From contig CAYLWV010000038.1 in assembly GCA_964387485.1 (NCBI GenBank), positions 1 to 15,228 on the forward strand: DNA of 15,228 bases, read 5' to 3'. Below the pieces are notes generated by a model. That model was not told the DNA's origin and made no database searches. It worked only from the letters and a program-made list of their open reading frames with translations. The DNA comes from Fluviibacter sp964387485. GTDB lineage: Bacteria > Pseudomonadota > Gammaproteobacteria > Burkholderiales > Rhodocyclaceae. Made by a program: the position numbers and the translations under genes. Below, piece by piece: positions 1 to 5,952 of the stretch; the stretch's first letter is position 1, and each line of letters begins with the position of its first letter.

Positions 1-5
1 TCCGC

Positions 6-84
6 GGGCTCGAAGCCAAGGCCCGGTTAGAGCTGCGGACTCAGACTCCGTTGGTGACGAGGTCGACTCTCGGGGGGCCCACCA
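6..84 (+). pseudogene. Degenerate tRNA-Met-like gene (class I tRNA cloverleaf, anticodon position reads CAG)
   Basis: A 79-nt stretch folds into most of a class I tRNA. The acceptor strand GGGCTCG (6-12) faces GGGGCCC (74-80) with six pairs counting one G-U, followed by A81 and an encoded CCA. The anticodon stem is GCGGA/TCCGT (35-39/47-51) with a 7-nt loop, and the variable loop has 5 nt. The loop and stem closely resemble bacterial elongator tRNA-Met, where the loop is CTCATAA. Here it is CTCAGAC, so the anticodon would be CAG (Leu), although bacterial tRNA-Leu has a long variable arm and this does not. The D-stem (15-18 against 30-33) pairs poorly, and the T-loop starts GTCGA instead of TTCGA. 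I infer a decayed tRNA-Met copy rather than a working tRNA. It starts only 5 bases from the window edge, so upstream context is missing. Confidence 0.5.
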
Positions 85-88
85 AACC

Positions 89-126
89 AAAAACCACTAA
101 GGCCCAAACACCTTAGTGGTTTTTTT
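89..126 (+). terminator. Rho-independent terminator after the tRNA-like sequence
   Basis: A perfect inverted repeat of at least 12 bp (91-102 with 111-122, extendable by two A-T pairs) encloses an 8-nt loop and runs into a T-tract through 126. It directly follows the encoded CCA of the tRNA-like sequence. The A-rich 5' flank would also let it act weakly on the other strand. Confidence 0.85.
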
Positions 127-180
127 ACGTCTAACCTATCTATTCGGTACTATCAGCACAGGAAAACCAAGGAACATCAA

Positions 181-573
181 ATGCAGATCCTGTCTCTAGA
201 CCATCTTGTTCTAACCGTTCGTAATATAGACGCCTCTATCGAGTTCTATACAAAGGTTATGGGCATGCAGTTAACCGTCTTTGGAAGTGGTCGAAAAGCG
301 CTTTCCTTTGGTGCCCAGAAGATTAATCTGCATCAATTCACAAAAGAATTTGATCCCAAAGCCCAAACCCCAACGCCTGGCTCTGCCGATCTATGCTTTT
401 TGACCCACACCCCAATTGGTGAAGTGATCAAAGCGCTGCGAAATCATAATGTGGAGATTCTGGAGGGGCCCGTGCAGCGAACAGGGGCCAAAGGGCCCAT
501 CCTATCTGTTTACTTCAGAGATCCCGATCAGAACCTGATTGAGGTATCAAACCAGCTCGTTAGAAGCCCATAA
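181..573 (+). CDS. VOC (glyoxalase/bleomycin-resistance/dioxygenase superfamily) protein
   Basis: The protein has 130 aa, a normal length for a single-domain VOC protein with paired beta-alpha-beta-beta-beta modules. The N-terminus carries the typical LDHLVLTV strand with a candidate metal ligand at His8. The motif KINLHQ around residues 47-52 gives a second ligand (His51), and the C-terminal DPDQNLIEVSN gives the glutamate (Glu121). These fit a metal-dependent lyase, isomerase or thiol-transferase fold, but the substrate cannot be told from sequence. An AAGGA ribosome site lies 7 nt before the ATG, and a TACTAT -10 candidate (148-153) sits just after the upstream terminator, so the gene is probably transcribed alone. 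The stop codon is TAA inside CATAATCCG, which matches the tRNA-Met anticodon loop, so the reading frame ends in tRNA-derived sequence. Base composition differs from the surroundings, suggesting acquisition. The family call is firm; the function is unknown. Confidence 0.88.
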   Translation: MQILSLDHLVLTVRNIDASIEFYTKVMGMQLTVFGSGRKALSFGAQKINLHQFTKEFDPKAQTPTPGSADLCFLTHTPIGEVIKALRNHNVEILEGPVQRTGAKGPILSVYFRDPDQNLIEVSNQLVRSP

Positions 574-612
574 TCCGTTGGTACCGAGTTCGACTCTCGG
601 TGGGGCCCACCA
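569..612 (+). pseudogene. Partial tRNA-Met 3' half (second copy)
   Basis: From the CATAA of an anticodon loop (569-573) the sequence continues as anticodon 3' stem, variable loop, a perfectly paired T-arm (584-588/596-600, loop TTCGACT) and an acceptor 3' strand with encoded CCA. The 5' half is missing; coding sequence stands in its place. The acceptor strand, TGGGGCCC, is one base longer than a standard tRNA allows. It therefore cannot make a functional tRNA by itself. It is the right-hand partner of the repeat at 47-86. Confidence 0.6.
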
Positions 613-618
613 AATACA

Positions 619-649
619 AAAGCCAACCTCTAACGGGGTTGGCTTTGTT
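619..649. terminator. Hairpin terminator after the tRNA fragment, probably bidirectional
   Basis: A 10-bp perfect stem AAAGCCAACC/GGTTGGCTTT (619-628/637-646) with an 8-nt loop is followed by TTTGTT on the plus strand. On the minus strand the stem continues into TTTT, so it can also end the converging TauE/SafE transcript. Confidence 0.75.
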
Positions 650-675
650 ACGTCTGGCACCACGTGCTCTGAAGA

Positions 676-1449
676 TTAGTGCATCACGTAAGGCTTGATT
701 AAAAGAAACAGCGCGGTCACCACCAACATCCCAGAGAACAAAGATCGCATTTTTTGCTCAGGCAACGCATGGGCGAGAGAAACACCTCGAGAAACGGTTG
801 CCAATCCGCCGAGTGCAAGCGGAAACCCCACCGACCAGTCGACCGCGTCAGCCGCGTTGTAAGTGAATAAAGCAACGATGGCACAAGGTGTCACTAATGC
901 CATGGATATGCTTTGAGCCAATGCCTGACGCTGACCGAATAAATAGGTCAGCATCGGTGTGGCCACCAGTCCGCCACCCACGCCCAAGAGCCCCATGCTC
1001 CCACCACCAAAACAGCCAACAAAGGGCATCCATTTCGGACTGACAATGCTGGTAGGCTTTTCAGAAAAGCGCCCGCTGCTCTTCCATCCCATCTGAATCC
1101 CCAGAATCAATAGGAATGAGGCGAATATGGCTCTGAGTGTGTCCTGATCTAAGTCAGTCGCGAATTCAGCGACAAAATAAGTTGTCAGCGAAGCAAGCAG
1201 CGCTGCATAAATTACCGATGGTAGCGGGATGGGATGCTTCCGGCTGTATTTCCACAGCCCGACGATTAATATCGGAACCATCATCGAAAGTGATGTGCCC
1301 TGCGCCAAGGCCTGACTCATGCCAAAGCCTAACGCCAAAACAGGCACCGCGATGATGCCGCCACCAATACCGAACAGCCCGCCAAATAACCCCAAGGCGG
1401 CTCCAAGAGCCATCAGGGAAAAAAGGTCGGCGAGCGAAGGTAATGACAT
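676..1449 (-). CDS. TauE/SafE family inner-membrane permease (sulfite/sulfonate-type anion exporter)
   Basis: The protein is 257 aa and almost wholly hydrophobic, with about eight predicted membrane spans. It shows the internal duplication typical of this family. Each half carries a glycine-rich signature, GLFGGLFGIGGG near residues 20-31 and GLLGVGGG near 153-160, both followed by a P-containing helix. Family members are linked to export of sulfite, sulfoacetate or other organosulfur anions, so a role in sulfur metabolism would suit the fccAB genes nearby, but that is inference and many members are uncharacterised. The ATG has no strong Shine-Dalgarno. The gene is divergent from the glycine-zipper gene, with about 80 bp between start codons, and ends facing the hairpin at 619-649. 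Confidence 0.85.
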   Translation of the reverse strand: MSLPSLADLFSLMALGAALGLFGGLFGIGGGIIAVPVLALGFGMSQALAQGTSLSMMVPILIVGLWKYSRKHPIPLPSVIYAALLASLTTYFVAEFATDLDQDTLRAIFASFLLILGIQMGWKSSGRFSEKPTSIVSPKWMPFVGCFGGGSMGLLGVGGGLVATPMLTYLFGQRQALAQSISMALVTPCAIVALFTYNAADAVDWSVGFPLALGGLATVSRGVSLAHALPEQKMRSLFSGMLVVTALFLLIKPYVMH

Positions 1450-1529
1450 GGCGTGGAGCTTTTAAGATTTGTCTACCGGAAAAGTCTACAATGAAAGTCA
1501 TTAATACCCCACGCTTCCTGGAGAATCTT

Positions 1530-1886
1530 ATGAAACGCATCTCTCTTTTCATCGTGACTCTGGCAGTTGCCTCTGGTGCAGCTTTGGCCGACAGTAATCT
1601 CAAGAGCGGCCTGGGCGGCGCTCTAGGTGGTGCTGGCGGTGCCGCCCTGGGCAATGCCATCGGCGGCAGCACAGGCGCTGTTGTTGGTGGCGCAGTGGGT
1701 GGCGCCACGGGTGCTGCCGTCACCACAAAAGGTAAAGGCAAAACCGGTGCGGTTGTCGGTGGCGCGGTGGGGGGAGGCGCTGGCGCTGCTGTGGGTAACA
1801 GCATGGGCGGCAGTACCGGTGCAGTGGTGGGTGCCGGGGTAGGTGGTGGCGCCGGCTCTGCACTCGGACGACAGTTGTCGAAGTAA
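1530..1886 (+). CDS. Small secreted glycine-zipper repeat protein
   Basis: The protein has 118 aa and starts with a clear Sec signal peptide (residues 1-20, ending ALA before Asp21). The rest is almost all Gly, Ala and Val in glycine-zipper spacing, as in the YMGG-like and glycine-zipper 2TM families of envelope proteins. Residues 41-64, 65-88 and 89-112 are three 24-residue repeats, each containing TGAVVG; the middle one has lost GGS for a KGKGK stretch. I chose the ATG at 1530 because it has a GGAG ribosome site 6 nt upstream and puts the signal peptide at the N-terminus. An in-frame ATG at 1491 would add 13 residues in front of it. It probably associates with or inserts in the outer membrane or periplasm; the exact role is unknown. 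Confidence 0.75.
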   Translation: MKRISLFIVTLAVASGAALADSNLKSGLGGALGGAGGAALGNAIGGSTGAVVGGAVGGATGAAVTTKGKGKTGAVVGGAVGGGAGAAVGNSMGGSTGAVVGAGVGGGAGSALGRQLSK

Positions 1887-1901
1887 CCGTAACCCGGCGA
1901 T

Positions 1902-2261
1902 CTATTCTGGTCGCCGCCACATCCAAACCAGGGTTACGCCCATCACGGTGACAACGGTGAGGATGCCCCACCTGGGCATATCTGACTGAATCAGAATCAC
2001 AACGCTTAACGCCATCATAAGCGTCGCATAAACTTTGGCACGGCGGGATATAGCACCATTTTCTCGCCAGCGACTGATATGAGGCCCATAGCGATGGTGG
2101 TTCACGAGCCAACGCTCAAGTTGTGGCCATCCTTTACTGGCCGCCCACGCCGCCAGAATCATGAAGGGGACCGTGGGCAGACCGGGCACCACCACGCCAA
2201 TCACGCCGAGCAGAACGGCGAACAGCGCTAAGAACCGCCACAGTAAGGTATTGATGCTCAT
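1902..2261 (-). CDS. ybaN: YbaN/DUF454 family inner-membrane protein
   Basis: The protein has 119 aa. It matches the family layout: an N-terminal membrane hairpin with the signature GVVVPGLPTVPF (residues 22-33), then a WL-x2-H-x2-GP-x-I-x2-W amphipathic segment (51-65) and KVYATLMM leading into two more membrane spans (about 77-93 and 98-114). The function of YbaN is not established. I set the start at the ATG that overlaps the upstream SirB stop by one base (TGATG), which signals translational coupling. The longer open frame upstream simply reads through SirB in another frame. It is the last gene of a three-gene minus-strand operon and converges on the glycine-zipper gene with 15 bp between them. 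Confidence 0.82.
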   Translation of the reverse strand: MSINTLLWRFLALFAVLLGVIGVVVPGLPTVPFMILAAWAASKGWPQLERWLVNHHRYGPHISRWRENGAISRRAKVYATLMMALSVVILIQSDMPRWGILTVVTVMGVTLVWMWRRPE

Positions 2262-2653
2262 CAATCCATAAACGGCAAGGGGTTCTTGGTGATGGCCACG
2301 CTCACCATGTACAGAAAGATCGCCAACGCGAGATACCAGGCTACTTGTCGCTGGCGAAGAGTTTTCCCGCGCCGAACAGCGATTGCAGCAACGAGCACGT
2401 AAGCCACTAACGCCACGATCTTTGCGAACAGCCAGGGTGTATGCAGCGGATTCATCGCCAAAAGAACGGCGAGCGAGACCCCGCATAGTAACAGGAGCGT
2501 ATCCACGCCATGAATCAGCAGATTCCTGAGTCGTGTTGTTCGATACCGCCCATGAACAGCCAGATAACCCCGCCAGACAAATAAGACCAGACTAATCACC
2601 ACCAGGGTGACATGGGTGTGCTTGAGCATGGCATAGAGCGCGGTAAAGCTCAT
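2261..2653 (-). CDS. SirB family integral membrane protein
   Basis: The protein has 130 aa and four predicted membrane spans at roughly residues 13-30, 50-67, 73-92 and 104-122. The N-terminal KHTHVTLVVISLVLFVWRG and the HGVDTLLLLCG segment are characteristic of the SirB2 family. SirB was first named as a regulator of invasion genes in Salmonella, but its biochemical role is not settled, so I make no functional claim. It overlaps the upstream unknown gene by 4 bases (ATGA) and the downstream ybaN by 1 base, giving a tightly coupled operon. Confidence 0.8.
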   Translation of the reverse strand: MSFTALYAMLKHTHVTLVVISLVLFVWRGYLAVHGRYRTTRLRNLLIHGVDTLLLLCGVSLAVLLAMNPLHTPWLFAKIVALVAYVLVAAIAVRRGKTLRQRQVAWYLALAIFLYMVSVAITKNPLPFMD

Positions 2654-3117
2654 CGGCCGTCATCCAATGTCCAGTTGGCCCAATCCACGCCCAGCAGCAT
2701 AGCCACAGAGCCGATCATCGGTTCGATCACCTCTTTGAAGGCATCCAGGGCGTCATGATCGGCCAGAAAGCGCTGCCGCTCATTCCAGAGCACCCGGAAG
2801 GCCGGCACACGACGGCCATCGTCCAGAGCGTAGGCATCCATCAAGACACGATGCGGACCCCAGGCTTCATGTTGAAAGAATTCATTGATGGCCGTTTTTT
2901 CCAGCATCTGACGGAAAAATTCGTAATCCTGCTGATCAGCAAATTCTCGTTCGTCTGATGCGTTACCTCGCAATACGGTTCTCGCCGGGCCCAGCAACAC
3001 GACAAGTGAAGCTTTGGCCAACACACGGGTCGCGGCTTCGAGCTGTTCGGCCGTCGGGTGATCAATACCTGCCGACTTTGCGAGTTGCAGGGCCTGTTCT
3101 GCGATGGGGGTTGCCAT
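2650..3117 (-). CDS. Unrecognised soluble protein (155 aa), first gene of the SirB-YbaN operon
   Basis: I do not recognise this family. The protein is soluble and acidic, with no signal peptide or membrane span. It is largely helical, with a hydrophobic ASLVVLLGPARTVL segment at residues 36-49 and several aromatic and charged stretches (EFFRQ, NEFFQHEAW, FRVLWNERQRF). I chose the ATG at 3117 because AGGAG lies 5 nt upstream. An in-frame start at 3141 would add eight residues but lies over the predicted promoter region. A perfect TATAAT on the minus strand (3140-3145) would give a leader of about 15 nt. It overlaps sirB by 4 bases, so the three genes are almost certainly co-expressed. Confidence 0.75.
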   Translation of the reverse strand: MATPIAEQALQLAKSAGIDHPTAEQLEAATRVLAKASLVVLLGPARTVLRGNASDEREFADQQDYEFFRQMLEKTAINEFFQHEAWGPHRVLMDAYALDDGRRVPAFRVLWNERQRFLADHDALDAFKEVIEPMIGSVAMLLGVDWANWTLDDGR

Positions 3118-3139
3118 GGAATCTCCTGATAAGTTATCC

Positions 3140-3145
3140 ATTATA
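3140..3145 (-). promoter_or_regulatory. -10 element of the unknown-sirB-ybaN operon
   Basis: The minus strand reads TATAAT, a perfect sigma-70 -10 hexamer, about 23 nt before the start at 3117. No good -35 is visible at the usual spacing (best is TTGCTC at a 19-nt spacer), so strength is uncertain. Confidence 0.45.
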
Positions 3146-3188
3146 TGAGTGCATGTCGTTGATAGAGCAATCGCTATACAATCACGAC

Positions 3189-3584
3189 ATGGGAAATAAA
3201 AAAGTGAACTATGACTGCAGCAAGTGCCCAGGCTACTGCTGCACCTATCCGCGTATCGTCGTGACAGAGAAAGACATTGTCCGCCTGGCGAAACACTTTG
3301 ACATGACGGTTGAAGCCGCTCGCTTACGCTACACGCGCCAGTACACGTTTCAATCGGATGATCCTGATGAATGCGTCAACGAACGCATTCTCAAGCATCG
3401 TAAAGACCATATCTATAAAACGTCCTGCATGTTCCTCGACCCGGAAGCGCGTCGCTGTACGATCTACGAAGGCCGCCCGGCGGTATGCCGGGAGTTTCCC
3501 AACGGCAAAAAGTGCGGTTACTACGGCTTTCTGAAATTTGAACGCAAACATCAGGACGACAAGGAATTCATTCCCAGCGCGTGA
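3189..3584 (+). CDS. YkgJ family cysteine-cluster protein (putative metal or Fe-S binding)
   Basis: The protein has 131 aa and nine cysteines. The N-terminal CSKCPGYCC (C10, C13, C17, C18) and the later C62, C80, C90, C100 and C109 are the usual YkgJ/UPF0153 cluster arrangement, with the conserved CTIYEGRPAVCREFP segment at residues 90-104. The family is annotated as zinc- or iron-chelating on the basis of these cysteines; the bound metal and role are unproven. The ATG at 3189 gives the usual family N-terminus but has no Shine-Dalgarno. An in-frame ATG at 3153 would add 12 residues. The gene is divergent from the unknown-sirB-ybaN operon and lies 30 nt before the P1 peptidase gene, so the two may be co-transcribed. 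Confidence 0.85.
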   Translation: MGNKKVNYDCSKCPGYCCTYPRIVVTEKDIVRLAKHFDMTVEAARLRYTRQYTFQSDDPDECVNERILKHRKDHIYKTSCMFLDPEARRCTIYEGRPAVCREFPNGKKCGYYGFLKFERKHQDDKEFIPSA

Positions 3585-3614
3585 CTGATCCGAGCAGGAG
3601 CACACGAGAACCGT

Positions 3615-4634
3615 ATGAAGCCGGCCTGTCTGAGTGATTTGAGTGGCATTCACATTGGCCACTTTACGGATACACGACGCCCGACAGGCTGCACCGTGGT
3701 GCTTTGCCCGGAAGGAGCTACGGGTGGTGTCGCTGTTGTGGGCGCTGCGCCAGGCACCCGGGAAACCGATCTATTAGCCCCTGCCAACACAGTGCAAGCA
3801 GTACATGCCGTTGTACTGAGCGGTGGTAGTGCTTTCGGTCTGGATGCGGCCGGTGGCGTGATGCAATGGCTACATGAGCATGGCCATGGTCTTAGCGTTG
3901 GTCCTGTCCGTGTGCCGATTGTACCGGCCGCCGTGGTCTTTGATCTCTGGGTCGATGATTTCAGCCAACCCGACTGCGCCCATGGATCAGGGATTTACCC
4001 GGATGCTGCCGCTGGTTATCAAGCCTGCGTGAATGCCATGACCGATCCAGCGAGAGGGCTTGAACAGGGTAACATCGGTGCTGGCACTGGCGCCACGGTT
4101 GGCAAGCTCAACGGGCCAAACTGCGCTATGCGCGGTGGCATTGGCTGGGCGGCGCTCAACGTGAGCGGTATTACCATCAGCGCCATTGTGACCTGCAATG
4201 CCATTGGTGACATCATCAACCCGAACACGGGTGAAATTCTGGCAGGGGCACGACTCAACGCCGATTCACTCTCCTGCATCAACGCCATTGACGCCGAGCT
4301 GAACGGTTTATCATCTAGCGGATTACATGCCGGGAGCAACACCACCATTGGCGTCATCATGACTGACGCCAAGTTAGACAAGGCACAGGCGCAGCGATTG
4401 GCACAAGTCGGGCATGATGGTCTGGCAAGGACCATCCGCCCCGTGCATACCCCGATGGATGGCGATACGTTGTTTACACTGGCCACAGGCAACAACCCGA
4501 CAGCCGTTGATCTGATGCAGCTGGCAACCGCTGCCGGCGAAGTCACGGCCATGGCCGTGACCAATGCTATCCGACACGCCAAAAGCTTAAGCTACGGTGG
4601 TGTCTGGTATCCCGCCTTCGGCACAAAAGCCTGA
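3615..4634 (+). CDS. P1 family peptidase (DmpA/NylC-type Ntn hydrolase, MEROPS S58-like)
   Basis: The protein has 339 aa. Recognisable P1/DmpA features are VVLSGGSAFGLDAAGGV (residues 67-83), GNIGAGTGATVGK (152-164), IGDIINPNTGEILAG (198-211) and SNTTIGVI (241-248). In the related nylon-oligomer hydrolase NylC the precursor cleaves itself between Asn and Thr and the new N-terminal Thr is the nucleophile. The Asn242-Thr243 pair fits that position, whereas DmpA itself uses Ser. The enzyme would then be an alpha plus beta heterodimer of about 242 and 97 residues acting as an aminopeptidase or amidohydrolase in the cytoplasm; no signal peptide is seen. An AGGAG lies 14 nt before the ATG, longer than ideal. 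It converges on fccB with only 18 bp between stop codons. Confidence 0.87.
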   Translation: MKPACLSDLSGIHIGHFTDTRRPTGCTVVLCPEGATGGVAVVGAAPGTRETDLLAPANTVQAVHAVVLSGGSAFGLDAAGGVMQWLHEHGHGLSVGPVRVPIVPAAVVFDLWVDDFSQPDCAHGSGIYPDAAAGYQACVNAMTDPARGLEQGNIGAGTGATVGKLNGPNCAMRGGIGWAALNVSGITISAIVTCNAIGDIINPNTGEILAGARLNADSLSCINAIDAELNGLSSSGLHAGSNTTIGVIMTDAKLDKAQAQRLAQVGHDGLARTIRPVHTPMDGDTLFTLATGNNPTAVDLMQLATAAGEVTAMAVTNAIRHAKSLSYGGVWYPAFGTKA

Positions 4635-4652
4635 GACACCAGACCGCTTAGA

Positions 4653-5942
4653 TCAGCTTAACGTATCCGCCCAGATCTGCACCGCCCACCCGTGGGCATA
4701 ACGGCCCTCTTCGACGGATGGCCCACTCGATACGCCACCGGTACCTTCCACAATCAACGGTGCCTGTTTCTCCGGGTTATAGCGATGCACGGACGCGACA
4801 TGAACACCGTGCCTGTTATCGAGCATGGAGTAGCAGGTGTTGGCCATGATCATGGGTTTTGGCTCCCGACCGGAAAAAATCTCAATCAACGCGGCTGCGA
4901 CAGCCTTGCCATGCTGGTTGGCCATGTGGCCCGATTTCGGCATCTGGGGGGCCGCAAAGACCGCATCGCCTAATACATGAACATGCGGCACGGCCGTCGA
5001 TTCGAAGGTCACCCAGTTCACACCGGCCCAACGGTCATTCATATTCACCAGACCGGTTTGCCGCGCAATCTCCCCCGCCCGCATCGGTGGAATGACATTA
5101 AGGACATCCCCCGTTACCGTATCACCCACTTCGCTGGTCACGGTTTTAGTGGCTGCATCAAGACCTGTGACGTTCCAGTTGGGGCGATAGTCAATCATGC
5201 CGGCGTATTCAGTGTTCCAGGCTCCTTGAAAGAGCTTACCTTTGGAAACAATGCCATCGTTGGCATCGAGTACGACAATTTTTGCACCAGGTTTATGCTG
5301 TTTGAAATACCAGGCGACCTGGCAAACACGTTCGTAGGGTCCCGGAGGGCAACGGTAAGGGGCTTTCGGAATCGAGAGCACGAACGTACCGCCGTTCGGC
5401 ATCGCCTCCAGTTGCTGACGCAGGGCGAGCGTTTGCGGCCCCGCCTTCCAGGCATGCAACACGGTTTTCTGGGCAGCCGCATCGTAGCCTTCGATCTGAT
5501 CGAACATAAAATCAATGCCCGGCGCCACGATCAGTCGATCATACGCATAGCTGTCACCGGCATCCGTACGTACCCGTTTCTGCTGGGTATCCACTGAAGT
5601 CACACTCGCCCGCACGAGCTTAACGCCCCAGCGCTGACGCAGGCCATCGTAGCTATGCACGAGTGTCTGATACTCCCGGTTCCCCCCAAGCACCTCATTA
5701 GAGGTCGGGCAGGAAATAAAGGCCGGCTGACGCTCGATGAGCGTGACGTCAACCCCCTTATCGCTCCACTTCCGCAAATACTTGGCGGCAGTGGCGCCGG
5801 CAAATCCCGCCCCGACAATCACGACACGGCCGCGAGGTGGTTTACTGGCCTTGGCGGCCTGGGCCAGGCCCGGCAAGACCAGTGAGGAAGAAGCACCCAG
5901 CCCCTGCAGGAGGCGACGACGGCTTTCATTAAATCGGCTCAT
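4653..5942 (-). CDS. fccB: Flavocytochrome c sulfide dehydrogenase, flavoprotein subunit
   Basis: FccB oxidises sulfide in the periplasm, passing electrons through FAD to the cytochrome subunit. The 429-aa protein starts with a twin-arginine signal (SRRRLLQGLG, residues 7-16, then a hydrophobic stretch to about 29), so it is folded with FAD before export. The FAD-binding VIVGAGFAGA is at 41-50. The CPTSNEV motif gives Cys78, which corresponds to the cysteine that binds FAD covalently in purple-bacterial FccB. Cys198 in YRCPPGPYE and Cys370 in ANTCYSM correspond to the redox-active cysteine pair. HVLGDAVFA near 322-330 is the second flavin contact. It lies 10 nt after fccA in the same operon, with a GAGGG ribosome site. 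The related sulfide:quinone reductases lack the Tat signal and the neighbouring cytochrome, so FccB is the better call. Confidence 0.92.
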   Translation of the reverse strand: MSRFNESRRRLLQGLGASSSLVLPGLAQAAKASKPPRGRVVIVGAGFAGATAAKYLRKWSDKGVDVTLIERQPAFISCPTSNEVLGGNREYQTLVHSYDGLRQRWGVKLVRASVTSVDTQQKRVRTDAGDSYAYDRLIVAPGIDFMFDQIEGYDAAAQKTVLHAWKAGPQTLALRQQLEAMPNGGTFVLSIPKAPYRCPPGPYERVCQVAWYFKQHKPGAKIVVLDANDGIVSKGKLFQGAWNTEYAGMIDYRPNWNVTGLDAATKTVTSEVGDTVTGDVLNVIPPMRAGEIARQTGLVNMNDRWAGVNWVTFESTAVPHVHVLGDAVFAAPQMPKSGHMANQHGKAVAAALIEIFSGREPKPMIMANTCYSMLDNRHGVHVASVHRYNPEKQAPLIVEGTGGVSSGPSVEEGRYAHGWAVQIWADTLS

Positions 5943-5952
5943 GATCGGGCCC

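Larger units (their letters stand above)
47..614. mobile_element. Possible one-gene insertion flanked by tRNA-derived direct repeats (47-86 and 574-614)
   Basis: The two flanks are about 40 nt each and match at 37 positions, with three substitutions and one extra T in the right copy. Both cover the 3' half of a tRNA-Met-like gene, the usual target and scar of tyrosine-recombinase integration. Between them lie a terminator and a single VOC-family gene that is visibly more AT-rich than its neighbours and uses codons such as ATA, CTA and AGA. No integrase, transposase or terminal inverted repeat is present. If this is an integrated element, it is a remnant or a passively mobilised cassette. The alternative is a tandem tRNA duplication whose second copy was partly overwritten. 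Confidence 0.35.

Noticed and set aside
1..84. tRNA-Leu(CAG)
   Set aside because: The anticodon position reads CAG, but bacterial tRNA-Leu has a long variable arm and this has five bases; the rest resembles tRNA-Met and the D-stem is broken.
569..612. tmRNA or tRNA-Sec 3' end (8-base acceptor strand)
   Set aside because: The sequence before it is a tRNA-Met anticodon loop followed upstream by coding sequence, with no tag-peptide region or Sec-type arms. The extra base is better explained as decay.
1166..1804. 212-aa proline/alanine-rich frame on the minus strand
   Set aside because: It is the antisense of the glycine-zipper repeats running on in another frame through the TauE/SafE gene, with no ribosome site and no family resemblance.
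1895..1916. Bidirectional terminator between the glycine-zipper gene and ybaN
   Set aside because: CGGCGA/TCGCCG can pair over a 10-nt loop, but no T-run follows on either strand and half lies inside the ybaN coding end.
4019..4582. 187-aa frame opposite the P1 peptidase
   Set aside because: It is a GC-driven shadow of a well-recognised gene and lacks any motif or start signal.
4599..4647. Terminator between the P1 peptidase and fccB
   Set aside because: Alternative 7-bp pairings such as GGTGTCT/AGACACC exist, but the loop is about 30 nt and there is no T-tract.
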